Positions 10,213 through 20,800 of a DNA stretch of 64,000 bases are shown here, in pieces (positions within the stretch are counted from its first letter, which is position 1; the number at the start of each line of letters is the position of its first letter). The notes below the pieces were generated by a model. The model was given only the letters and a program-made list of their open reading frames with translations, was not told the origin of the DNA and ran no database searches. The position numbers were made by a program, and so were the translations under genes. Origin of the DNA: Acanthamoeba castellanii str. Neff (Eukaryota > Discosea > Longamoebia > Acanthamoebidae); contig NW_004457346.1 of NCBI RefSeq assembly GCF_000313135.1, positions 40,137 to 104,136 on the forward strand. Direction: 5' to 3'.

Positions 10213-11379
10213 TTAGGCGAGCGCGTAGGTCTGGCGCTGGCCAGTGGCCGCGGCGCGCTCGATGGCGTCGAGCGAGCGGTGGCGCCGCACCGCGTCGGCG
10301 AACGTGGGCACCGACCGCCGGCCCGTGCGCAGGTCAACCGCCAGCTCGCGGAAGAACTCCACCAGCGCGTAGCCCATGTCTTCCGGCTTCACCTCTCCCT
10401 TGGTGTCGGGCTTGAACTCGTCCGGAATCGGCAGCTCGGCCAGTTCGGTCTGGTCGTCGTGGGCGCCGTAGACGTTGAAGAGGCCGATGTGGCAGATTCC
10501 GGACTCGGTGTTGACCACCTCGATGTCGCCCCGGGTACCGTTGATGGTCCACCGCAGTCGATTGGCGCCGCGACGCGACACACCGCCGCGCAGGTGGACC
10601 GACGCCACGGCGCCGTTGGTCAGCGTGCCGGCGACGGCCAGGTGGTCTTCGGCGGTCTTGTCCAGCTCCTCGCCCGTATCGGCGCGCTTGACCTTAGGGT
10701 GCTGGTTGGCCAGCACCGCCGACAGCTCCTGGAACTCGGCTCCTACCACCCAGAGCAGGGCCTCGATAGAGTGGCCGCCCAGTATGGAAAGCATGGTGCC
10801 GCCCGAGGTGCGGTCGCGCAGGTAGTCCTGGAAGCCCTGCGGCGCGACCGGACCCCAGGTGCTGATCGAGCCGACAAAGCTGGTCGACAATACCTGGCCC
10901 ACGTAGCCCGAGTCGATCAGGTGGCGCACGTATCTGGCGTAGGGAGCGCCGCTTATCTGGGTGCAGCTGAAGGTGCGCACGCCGCGCTCGCGGGCTAGGG
11001 CCTCGAGCCGCTCAGCCTGGTCGAGGTTCCGCCCGAGAGGCCACTCGCACAGCACGTCCTTGCCGGCGCGGATGGCGGCCTCGACGGGACCGTAGTGATC
11101 GGTCACCTTGACGCTGACTACAACTAGATCAACCTCTGGCCGCTCGACCAGGGCTTGGTGGTTGTCGAAGTAGAGCGGCACATTGTGCTTGGCGGCGGCC
11201 TCGCGGGCAGAATCGAGGGAGGTGGCCGACAGGGCGCGCACCTCGAAGTCGCCGGAGAGAGCCCGGAAGGCGGGGAGTTGGGCCACAGAGGCCCAGCCTC
11301 GCTTGGCGCTTAGTCCGATGATGCCGACCCCGATCGTGCGCGCTGCCGTGGTGCTGTCATTCGTGATAGTGGTGCTCAT
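10213..11379 (-). CDS. Gfo/Idh/MocA-family oxidoreductase, Gal80-like
   Basis: A single exon of 388 residues. 'IGVGIIGLSAKRGWAS' is an N-terminal Rossmann dinucleotide loop. 'DLVVVSVKVTDHYGPVEAAI' and 'AGKDVLCEWPLGRNLDQAE' match the family, and the C-terminal half has the usual beta-sheet domain. The 'G.IGLSA..GWAS..QLPA' opening and the 'EWPLG' element, where enzymes often have EKP, are features of yeast Gal80p and its fungal and bacterial relatives. It may therefore be a sugar dehydrogenase or an NAD(P)-binding sensor that has lost catalysis. The catalytic Lys of the usual EKP motif is replaced by Trp, which favours a non-classical role. It lacks introns, unlike its neighbours. Confidence 0.8.
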   Translation of the reverse strand: MSTTITNDSTTAARTIGVGIIGLSAKRGWASVAQLPAFRALSGDFEVRALSATSLDSAREAAAKHNVPLYFDNHQALVERPEVDLVVVSVKVTDHYGPVEAAIRAGKDVLCEWPLGRNLDQAERLEALARERGVRTFSCTQISGAPYARYVRHLIDSGYVGQVLSTSFVGSISTWGPVAPQGFQDYLRDRTSGGTMLSILGGHSIEALLWVVGAEFQELSAVLANQHPKVKRADTGEELDKTAEDHLAVAGTLTNGAVASVHLRGGVSRRGANRLRWTINGTRGDIEVVNTESGICHIGLFNVYGAHDDQTELAELPIPDEFKPDTKGEVKPEDMGYALVEFFRELAVDLRTGRRSVPTFADAVRRHRSLDAIERAAATGQRQTYALA

Positions 11380-11448
11380 TGTAGTTGATGTTGCGGGTTC
11401 GTTCTTCGTGTTGATGCTTCAGTGCTGAATCAACCCTTTTGTTGCCCT

Positions 11449-11458
11449 CTTTTATAGG
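11449..11458 (-). promoter_or_regulatory. TATA box of the Gal80-like gene
   Basis: CCTATAAAAG on the minus strand lies about 70 bases before the ATG at 11379, leaving room for a 5' leader of roughly 40 bases. Confidence 0.6.
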
Positions 11459-11459
11459 A

Positions 11460-12903
11460 TGTGTGGTTAGAGGCCTGTGCCACTCTCGGCGCGCAAGGGC
11501 AAATGGCGCGCTCAAAAAACAATGCCCGATAATGGCGATGCGCAATCGCCGACAGTTAGTTCTGCAGTCGCGCAGAAAGAACACGTCCTAGATAAGGTCA
11601 TCCCTGCCATAATCGTCTTCCTAGAACAATGTTCAACATTGGACGAAGTCTCACGATCACACTGCGGCGGCCAGAGGGACGGCCTGAAACATGTTGATTG
11701 TGTCATCAGATAGTGCGATCGACGTCGAGAGCGTGCGCCTGCGCTTTTTCTTGCCCTGCGCTTCGACTCGGTTCCACTGGTCCTCAGGCGAGACCCGCAG
11801 CTCGCGCCCTGGGAACACCTGCACACCGGTGAGCAGCCTTGGATGAGGCTTCCGCAGAGGAGTGAGGAGGCCGCTTGCTCACGTGACGCAGCGCCATGCC
11901 CTCCGCCCTCCTTGACCGCCTGCATCATCAGAGTCAGTAATCATACATGTAAATGTCTCTGCGTGAGAGCTCCAATGCCTTCTTCCAACCGGCGGAGTTC
12001 TTGATGACGACTTTAGCGTCGTAGCCAGTGTACTTGAGCTTCATGGGCATGTGCCAAGTGTTCTCTATCAGTTAGGTCAGCTACTTCTTTAACTCCGAAC
12101 AAGCCTGATGAGAGCTCACCTGCTGGACAGGTTTCTCTCCAGGGCTTGATAGACATTGCGGTCAAAATCGATGGGGATAGATACGCCTCGTCAAGGCGCT
12201 TCGAACGCGGGCGGTGGCATCGCGCAGCGCTAGCGATCACTAGCGAAATGCATGTTGGTGGCTGGTCGAGGGCTGATGTCGGTTGCCTTCTGAGGCAATG
12301 TTTTCTTTTTGGGCCTCCAACTTGCTCTCTTAAAATCGGACAGCGGATCATAGAGCCGCGCGTCGGCGCGACACGACACAGCTTCGACGTCGCCACTGCT
12401 TCAACTCGGCACTCACCGATCAGGACCGCGATCGCGTGGGCCTGCTCATTTCGTGTTACAACGACTCTTATATGCTGGTGAAACACTCGGCGATCTGCAC
12501 CCTCATCAGAGGGTGGGTTCAGTGAAGTCCTCCCCCCCAGCCCGCCACATTGCGTCGTGTCGGCGGCGTACGCCAGAGAAATGTGGTTTCAGGGTCACGG
12601 CAGCATTGGCGGCCCAAAGCGGCTCTGGACCAAAGAGAGAAAGCGTCCTGGTGGAGTCTCGCGACTAACAGGCCTAAAGACGAGCACGAGCACGACCACA
12701 GCCTATGTTGGCAGCCTGGCAGCCCACACCGCCAACCGTTTCGGATCAGTTTACCATCACGACGCAGTTACATCCCCATTTGAGGGCCGCGGGTCTTGAT
12801 CGGCGCCTACCCCTCAGCCAACCACAGGGCCACTCTTTAATTGATCATAAAATTGTTTTTAAAATAAATAAAAGAAAAGGATAATGAAAAAAAAGAGTGT
12901 TGC
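11460..12903. other. Gene-poor stretch with possible gene remnants
   Basis: No complete gene is supported. On the minus strand a segment at 12053-11934 reads 'PMKLKYTGYDAKVVIKNSAG' and continues to a stop. A second segment at about 12171-12120 reads 'IDFDRNVYQALERNLSS' and ends at a GTGAGC donor. They could be the last two exons of an unrecognised gene, but upstream sequence in that frame is soon stopped, so a remnant is more likely. The rest shows nothing I can name. Confidence 0.3.
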
Positions 12904-13832
12904 TCAGGCCGCCGGGAGGTAGGAGGTGCCGGAGAAGGTGTCGAGAAGGGTCTTGCCGCGGTCCAGGCGGTCGTAGGCGCTCCTGACCACCGAGACCCTC
13001 CGCTGGCGCGTGTGCGTCGCGTTGGCCTGGTCGTAGATCTCCGAAAGCGTGCGGAAGTCGTCACTGTCGTACGTGTCATGCCAAGTGGAACGATGATGCA
13101 CCACCCGATCGTGGAGCAGGGCGTTCATGGCCGGACTCCACGCCCAGCTTTCCCTGCGGTGTGGTAGCGGGTGTGTCATTAAAAATAAATACAAAAATAA
13201 ATATTAATCAATAAATTGTAATTGTAATCAACAAGAAGGGCGTACAGGGTGAGGATGAGATCGACGCCGGTGTGGTTGTAGAACTGGTCCGTGGTCCAGA
13301 AGTTGCCGGCCAGCATGCTCGCGGTGATGTTGACGGAGATGTTGGCGTACTCGTAGTAGGTGTTGGCGATCTTGTCCATGTTGCACTTGACGCACAGCTG
13401 CGGCACCATGCCCTCTCCGCAGAGCTCGCCCGCGGGGCACTGCTCGTCGCTGGTGCACCGGTGCCAGGGCTGGGAGATCTCGCAGTTGTAGCGGTCGTTG
13501 CGGATGACCAGGCGCTCACACTCCGCAGCATTGAACGTCTGCTCCAACCGGCCACCAGCAATCCAACCCACTGACCACCGGCACCACGTTTAGTTTGGTC
13601 TGGTCAGAGGAGACCGCAGGTTGTCAACCTGGACAAGCCCGGCCCCCTCGATGGTGCCCAGGTTTCGGGGCGAAAATACGGGGTAAGACGTACAGGGCAG
13701 CTTCCAAGTGAGGGCTGGACAGCTGGCGGCCTGAGCCTGGGGCTGGAACACAGCGGCCGAAGGGGACGAACCCAACAGGACCACGACAGCAACCACGAGA
13801 AATGAGGTCTGAAGAGTGAGGCTCAGAGGCAT
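12904..13832 (-). CDS. Secreted cysteine-rich protein of unknown family
   Basis: Three exons, 13832-13694, 13570-13246 and 13153-12904, join in phase to 237 residues. The N-terminus 'MPLSLTLQTSFLVVAVVVLL' is a clear signal peptide. The middle carries 'CTSDEQCPAGELCGEG' followed by 'QLCVKCNMD', a compact disulfide pattern like that in many extracellular proteins. Several N-glycosylation sequons (NIS, NIT, NHT, NAT) follow. No membrane segment or anchor is seen after the signal, so it is probably exported or lumenal. I do not recognise a family. Confidence 0.65.
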
Positions 13833-13983
13833 GATACGCAAAAACTGACTGAGGTCAAGTCCTTCTCAGGCCCTGCTGCGGAGTGCTTTGAAGGAGAACT
13901 GGGTAGTTAGCTTCTCAGCTCTTTCCCACTTCATTAATCAGCTCATTTCGTGGAACGAAAAGGGTAGTCAGCTTCTCAGAGTC

Positions 13984-14790
13984 CTACCGACGTGGGGTGG
14001 TGGGAGGTGGTGGTCGAAGGAATGCCAGGACTGCGGTGTCGACCGGCGGGGCGTTGATCTGCTCGCGGCTCTTGCCCACCGTCTCGTCAATGCACGCGAT
14101 CGTCACCACGGCGCCCAGAGACGCCACCACCCCGCACACCAGGAACACCACCCGCAGGCCCCACGCCTCCAGCACGTTCGCCATCACCACTGTGTGTTCA
14201 TGCGTGTGTCGTGGTGCGAGTTGTACGTGTGCGTGTGCGTGTGCGCGCGCAAAGTCAGCCCCTCATACCGCCCTATTCAACAGAGAGGAAAACGTACCTG
14301 AGCCAAGAGCGCGCAGCCATGAGGAGGAAGCCCAGCGTCTGGAGGGACTTGCGGCCGAGTAGGGTCTCGATGAGGTAGAGTATATGAGTGAAGATATGAC
14401 AGATAATACCTAAAAGAGAAGGTGAGAAGACCGGGAATGGCTCCGACCGCGATGCACAGTCGCCAGGAGAGGTCGAGGTGAGAGGCGGGCATGAGCTTGA
14501 GCGTGGCCCACGACACAACGGCGGCGAGCGCGCCAATGCCCTGCATGGAGAATACGGCTGCCGTGAGCCGGCCTCGCGAGGCGGTTGGCCGACTCGGCGG
14601 TGATGGTGGCGGAGAGCGGGTATTCGCCGATGCCGATGTCCAGCACGAATCGCACCACGACCAGCACGGCCGCGATGGAGATCGGCCCCACGGGGAAGGC
14701 CAGAGCGCTGGCCAGCGTGCCCAGGATGACCAGCGGCAGTGAGTGGCAGACTTTCGCAAGAAAAACGCTGTTTTTCGAGATAGAGATGTT
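13984..14790 (-). pseudogene. Truncated copy of the PHO84-like phosphate transporter
   Basis: Segments match the transporter at 22235-24287 in the same order: 'LVILGTLASALAFPVGPIS', 'GEYPLSATIT', 'GRLTAAVFSMQGIGAL', 'YLIETLLGRKSLQTLGFLLM' and 'MANVLEAWGLRVVFLVCG'. Frames shift near 14565-14580, the stretch from the middle loop to the seventh helix is deleted, and the part between 'GFLLMA' and 'VMANV' is replaced by junk with CA repeats. The N-terminal helices are absent. It cannot make a transporter. One intron present in the other copy (between ATIT and AESA) is cleanly missing here, while the one before 'VMANV' is kept. Confidence 0.85.
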
Positions 14791-14859
14791 CAAAATTGAA
14801 TAGATCTCTAATTCTCGGTCATCTCACTCCGCACACCACCTGGTTGCTGGTCTTGGCAA

Positions 14860-16100
14860 GACTACGCCGAGACCACCGACCCGCGCATCGTGGGACTGGC
14901 CGGCGCGCGGTGCCCCAACCTGCGTTCCTTCCACAGCCGGTCGACCCTCCTGGTGGGCCATAGCGAGATCCTCTCGTGCGCCGCCCTGGCCCAGGTGGTG
15001 GCGTGGACGCCCTGCTCGAGACCCTCAGCCTCCTGCCCGGACCGCCGCCCGCCGACCACCTGGCCGCCCTGCTCCAGGGCCACGCCCGCACCCTGCGGCA
15101 GCTCACCGCCGAGCTCGGGTCGCAGCCCGTGACGATGCCGATGACCGATGCTAGCCCAGCAGGCCCTGCTGCGGCTGACTTCTGGCCCTGTGACGCGGGC
15201 CTGCCATATGGGCTCGCTGCGGTGGTGGCCCGACTGGAGGAACTGGAGGTGAGACTGCGCGGAACTGGACGATGCGGGCCTGCTCGATGTGCGAGCGGAT
15301 CACCTAGGTCGACGATCTGGCTGCCGCCGCGCCGGGTCTTAAGCTGGTCGACCTGCACGACCTGCCCAACCTTCCCGACGGCGACATCCTCGCCAGTACT
15401 CGCTCCACCACCACCCACCACGTTATGCTGAGGTCACGCCTGAATGCTGCGCAGGAGCGCCCAATCTGCACGAGCTGCGGGTCTCGAACTGCGGCTGGCC
15501 CTCTGCGCAAGCGGCACTCGACTTGACTGGTGGGCGGCGAGCTGCAGCCGGCTGGAAGTGGTCGAGCTCACCGTCGAGATGGCCCGGCTCGAACTGTCCG
15601 AGCTGCCCCGACTGCGCGCGCTGCTCATCGAAAGCAGCGGCTTGGCGCCGGTGTCAGTCGCCTACTGTGGACGGCTGGAGACCCTGAAGCTGCGGGGCCT
15701 CGAGGTCGAACTCGACCTGCGGCTGGTCGGCTGTGAGGCCCTGCGCAGCGTCACGGTCGGCGGCTCCAAAGCGCTGGGCGCGGCGCACACTGCGCTCAAG
15801 ACCTGCCCTACGCTGGCTCGTCTCACGGTTCGTCCATCGTGAGCGTCGTTGTACTCCAACAGCCACTCCACCTGGAACACGACACGTCACGATCAACGAC
15901 ACGACACACAGCTGCTATCAAGCGCGTGTTCGATACATGCGCTGCTGGCTCTGGCACAGCGGTGGTGCCCCGAGCTCCAGTACCTTCAGTTCAATGCCGT
16001 CGCCGTCTCCCCGCCCTTCGACCCCGCAGCCCACCACGTCAACGAGGGCCAGGTGCCGAAGAAGAAGCCCGCCCAAGCCCTGGCCTGCCCGAATCACTGA
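14860..16100 (+). CDS. Leucine-rich-repeat (F-box-type) protein, frame apparently broken
   Basis: Leucine-rich units of the F-box/LRR kind recur, such as 'CPNLRSFH', 'LEELE', 'APGLKLVDLHDLPNLPDGD', 'APNLHELRVSNCGWP', 'SRLEVVELTVEMARLELSEL', 'CGRLETLKLRG' and 'WCPELQYLQFNA', ending at a stop at 16098-16100. Two gaps look like introns: one starts at the GTACTC near 15397 and ends before 'APNLHEL', the other runs from about 15829 to 15915. Two changes of frame are not explained by introns, near 15000 (after 'LAQVVAW') and near 15535 (before 'WAASCSRLEVVELT'). No F-box or start codon was found. It is either a recent pseudogene or a gene with sequencing indels. LRR proteins of this type usually bind substrates for ubiquitin ligases, which is only an inference here. 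Confidence 0.5.
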
Positions 16101-16183
16101 CCAAACGGAGAAGAGGATTGTATCTGGTGCACGTTCATTCGTTCGGTCATAAAACGAACTATTGAATATTGACAACACTGGTT

Positions 16184-17454
16184 TCAGCTGGAGTCGGCGT
16201 TGGGCTGAGTGGTGAGCACGACGCGGTACCGCGCCTTGTTGTCGCGCACCATCTGGATGCCGTCGTTGACGCGATCGAGCGGCAGGGTGTTCACCCATGC
16301 GCGCACGTCGTGGGCGGCGGCCACGGCCAGCGTCTCCTCCACCTCCGTCCGGCTGCCGATGAGGCTGCCCACGATCGACTTCTGCCCGACGAGCAGCGGA
16401 CCCGGCCGGCACCGTCAGCGGCTTGTCCGGCGCGGCCAACAGGATCAACTGTGTTGACATGTTCACAATTCTCTGTGTGAGCGACACTCACAGCATAGTC
16501 CCATTTCATGAATTGAGGTGTGTACCTTGCCGCCCACGTCGAGCAGGGAGAGCATGCGGCCCCAGTCGTTGTCGTTCTGGTCGGTGGTGATGACCACGAT
16601 GTCGAGCGAGCCGGCGGCGGCCTTGATGGCCTCGTCGTTGTTGAACAGGAGGAACTTGGTGGCGCCGAGCTTGGTGGCCTCGGCCTCCTTGCTGGGCGAC
16701 GTCGAGATGGCGGTCACCTCGGCCCCGAGCGCGGCGCTGAACTGGAGGGCCAGGTGGCCCAGGCCGCCGATGCCGATGACGCCCACGCGGGTGCCCTTGG
16801 TCACGCCAAAGCGCTTGAGCGGGGCGAAGGTGGTCACGCCGGCGCACAGGAGCGGCGCTGCCTGCTCCGAGAGCAGCCTGTCGGGAATGCGGAAGGTGTA
16901 GTGGTGCGACACGCGCACGCGCTCGGCGTAGCCGCCGTAGGCCACCGCGCCGTCGGCGTACTTGGCGTTGTAGGTGAAGACCCGCCTCGGGCAGCAGTTG
17001 TCGAGGTGCGCGCTGCAGTTGCGGCAGCTGGGCTCCTGGCACGACCACACCTGCGCGCCGACGCCCACTCGGTCGCCGGCCTTCAGGCTCGTCACCTTGG
17101 GTCCGACGGCCACCACTTCGCCGATGATCTCGTGCCCAGGCACGACTGCACCGCAGGCGCGATTGGTTAGTGTGAACGTTCGTTCTGGGCCTTAACTAAT
17201 GCTGACGTGTCAAGGGGAGATAGCAATGCTGACGTGTCAAGAAGAGAGAGGGGCGCACCAGGGTAGAGGGAGGGACCCCAGCCCGAGTCAATGGTGTGCA
17301 GGTCGGAGCTGCAGATACCGCAGTGGGTGATGCGGATGTCGACGTCCTCTTCGCCGAGCGGGCGCGGAGTGTAGGTGAACGGCTTCAGCTGCCCTTTGGC
17401 CTCGAACGCGGCGAAGGCCTTGATTTCGTCGGTGTGGTAGTGGGTGGTGCTCAT
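16184..17454 (-). CDS. Zinc-dependent alcohol dehydrogenase, CAD/YahK type, with one frameshift
   Basis: Exons 17454-17259, 17145-16526 and 16448-16184. 'HCGICSSDLHTIDSGWG' and 'VPGHEIIGEV' supply the catalytic zinc ligands. 'CRNCSAHLDNCC' carries the structural zinc cysteines, and 'GVIGIGGLGHLALQFSAALG' is the NADP-binding loop. The family reduces aldehydes with NADPH. The first two exons join in phase. The third is one base too long: after 'LLAAPDKPLTVPAG' the frame breaks at the CCC run at 16401-16403 and resumes correctly as 'LLVGQKSIVGSLIG'. Removing one base gives a normal 359-residue protein, so a base-call error or very young lesion is likely. The C-terminal part then looks fully conserved. 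Confidence 0.8.
17198..17241. repeat. 17-base direct repeat with a TGACGTGTCA core in ADH intron 1
   Basis: AATGCTGACGTGTCAAG occurs at 17198-17214 and again at 17225-17241. The core resembles a bZIP (CRE-like) site. It lies in the first intron, close to the promoter. Confidence 0.6.
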
Positions 17455-17889
17455 TGTGGAATGTGGGAGTGATTGTCGATGTTGTATTCACACTTGAGCT
17501 TTGGTCTGCCAAGCCTGCGCGTTCTGCTTTTTGTAGTTACCTGCTCGCTGCTCCGAGCCGGCGATAAACGATAACGGAGAACCGGCGTCGGTACTTACGC
17601 CGTCCACTTGCGCAATTCCTATATTGTTTGCGAGACGATTGTCGACCGTGGTGTACTCGTATCCTTCTGATTGGTTGCCTTGTCGACATCAGGAGCTGTT
17701 TTCATTGGCGCAATCTTCACTGTTCCGGTGTGCGGCTAGTGGCGGAACCAACTTCCATGGCCGGACAAGCAAACGTTCATGCCAGATTCAATAAACAAGC
17801 TAGCGGGGCCATGACCTCAACCGCCAAACAAGAGCTATCCTTGGTTGGTTGGGGAAATGATAATTATTATTATCCAAGATCGGAGAACC
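17455..17889. other. Intergenic region between the ADH start and the MCRS1 end
   Basis: This holds the ADH promoter on one side and the 3' end of MCRS1 on the other. No TATA box or RNA gene was seen. An A/T-rich patch at 17862-17876 lies next to the MCRS1 stop. Confidence 0.4.
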
Positions 17890-20800
17890 TCAAGTGGCGG
17901 CGCCGATGCTGGTGGTGATGGCCGTGAGGCCCGCCTTGAGCTTGGCGTGCAGGGAGCGATTGATTTCGAAGATGAACGCTATCTGTCGCACCTATTACAC
18001 GTGAGTTCTTGCCGTGAGTTTTACGAGCCTGTGGTGCGAACGCAACAACAACAACAACAACAACAACAGCTGATGAGGATACCTCGACGAGACAACAGTG
18101 CGTGAGGCGCATTCGCTTCCCGGTGGGAACGGATCGCCCGTTGACGAAGATGGTGGCTCGCCCCACGTTGTGCACATAGAACTCCCCGTCCCGCTTCAGC
18201 TTGATCACCGCCTGCAACATTGCAACATGCACGTGGCACACGACACGCAACACAAAACATGAAACGACCAACGACACGACACACGGTCAGTAAATCAGGA
18301 AGACACATTGGAGGAGGCCAATCCATGGAGGGTGTTGGGGTTGAACCTGTCGTCGTGATATCTTCGCTGCGTCGCCCTCCTCGGAGAGATCCACATCCAC
18401 GACCGCATCGCCGGCCGTGCGGCCCAGCACGATCTGCAATGACGATGCACGATGCTGACGTCAGCATAACCGGTGGACAACAGAACACACACACACACAC
18501 ACACACAGCAGACCATGACCCGTACCTCTTTGCTCTTCATTTCGTAGCGGAGGTAGCGACCGCGCAGGAGGGCCAGCATCTTGAGCTTCTTCTCTGTGAT
18601 CAGCTTCAGCTCGTTCTCCACCCGCAGGATCTGATCCTGCACCCGCTCTCCCTCCCGCCAGTAGGCTATAGTAGGGACGCGGTGATGCGATAGTGAGTGT
18701 CTGGGCTCGCTGGCAGCGGCGAGGTGGGGGAGGGGAGGGGTTTACCTTCCTTGCGGGCGATGCGGCTGAAGAAATCGAGGGTGGAGTGAGGCACGGCCGC
18801 CAGCAGCTTCGCCTCCATCTCGGAAAAGCGGAGCCCGTCCAATTCTTCACATAACAGACGAGCGTGAGCACGCGACACACATCACACACACGCACGCACA
18901 CACACGACAGCGCCCGATAAAGCACACAGGCATTACCTTCAGTTGTAAAGGAGATAGGAACAGAGGTGGAGGTGGAGGCAGAGGTGGAGGCAGAAGAGGC
19001 CGTTGCGAAAGTTCCCGGAGGCGCGTGAGACGAGGCGTCGACCTCTGCCGTATTTTTCACCTGTGAAGGCCAGTTGGTACGGATGGTGGTGGTAGGAGAA
19101 GGTGGTGCGGCGTACCTCTGCGGGCGGGAGCTCGTGGGGCTTATCCGGGCTGGCCACGTGCGGTGGCCGTTGCTCCAAGTAGGCCAACAGCGGCAGGTCA
19201 AACTCGATCTCGGCCAGCCGGGCAGCGCACGCCCTAAGAATTCGCGTAAAAACCGTGACACGCGCAAAAGTCAGCATCTGCGTGTGCGTGTGCGTGTGCG
19301 TGTCGTAGGAGTGGTGGACATACTCGGCGGTGGGCTGGTCGTAGAGGATCGCGTGCCAGCGGGCCTTGATCTCCTCGGCCGTGAAGTGGTTCGTCAAGTA
19401 CCCCTTCCGCACCACGTCTTCGATCGAAGACGAAGCCTTGGCGATTTCAAGAAAAGAAAAGCAAAGAAAAGAATGAAAAACAACCACCAAAGTCAGCCAT
19501 AAACTGAGCTGAGGAGTGGGTTGGGGTTGGGCGGGGGAAAGTACTTGGATGGCGGCGAGCAGGATGGCATCATCGATGTCGGTCCACTCGTGCACCATGG
19601 TGAAGTCCTCGCCGCAGCCGCCGACGTCGTTGTCGCTGTCCTCACCATTGCCGGCACCGTGCGGTACCACACCGGTGCCGGCGATGGCGGTGGTGTTGGC
19701 CCGTGGCTTTCCGTTCCTGGCCTCGCTCAGCGACTTGACGAGCGAATTGGTGGTGCGCTTCCTCGGCGCCTTTGGTGCGCTGCCGTCGGGTCCGTGCGCC
19801 GCCTCGCGCTTGATCCGCTGAACCGACTGCGGCGCACTGCCGGTGTCAGTGGCAGGGGCAGTGGCAGCGGGCGGCACACCGGTTGATGGTTCGCTGCCTG
19901 ACGAGGGCGGCGGCGATGGCATTCTAGGCGACACTGCACCACGACAAAAACACCAAAAGAACGAAAACGAAAAGCGAAGGCGTCAACAACACGCCGAAGA
20001 AATCACCAGGCACGGATGGAGTGTTCCGGGCGTACTGATCGAGGGGTACGCCTCCAATTGGGGCAGCGGAATCTCTGCGCCCGACCGCTGCGGCGATGTC
20101 CGCCGTTGTGGCCGCTGCTGCTGCTGAGTCGTCGCAGCGCGATGCTCATCGGATCGCCAAAGTCGCAGGTATTGCTTGATGTCGCCGAGACTGACGCGAC
20201 CGAAGCTGATGCTGGCGCTGGCAATGATAGCGACGATGGCCCCAGTGGCACTACGCCGTGGGCCGGATCGCTCGGCGACGGCTGCGCGTGCGACGGCTGC
20301 GATGGGTAGGTGTGGCGCGACGGGGAGGGCGTCGAGGCGGAGAGCGGGTAGGGCGAGTAGCTGGCGTAGTAGTACGGCGGGTAGGTGTGGGTCGACGATG
20401 ATGGCGTGGACGGGTTGTTACCCGGGGACGCGTAGGACGACGCAGCATAGCCGTAGCCGGGCGACGATGATGACGCGGACGGCGGTCCTGCGGCGTAGGG
20501 CGAGTAGTAGCTCGACGCCGCCGGCGGTGGCGGAGCTGCACCGGTCGTCGATGACGGGCCGTAGCCGCCGCCGTAGGTCGTTGCCGACATCGATGACGAC
20601 GGCGGGAACGGCGAAGGTGATGATGAAGACGAAGGCGCGTACGTCATGGAGTAGGCCGGCGCGGAGAGCGAAAGCGACGAAGAAGAGCCCATGGGCTGAG
20701 GCGATAATAATGAAGGCGATGATGAAGATGAAGATGAAGGAGGAGACAGGTGAGATGGTTGCTGTTGGGAGCTGAGCGACGGAGAAAGAGACTGAGAAGG

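Noticed and set aside
10036..10998. Plus-strand open frame of 320 codons opposite the Gal80-like gene
   Set aside because: It is antisense to a clearly conserved Rossmann protein.
11512..11928. Minus-strand open frame in the gene-poor stretch
   Set aside because: No domain, no splice partner, and composition like non-coding DNA.
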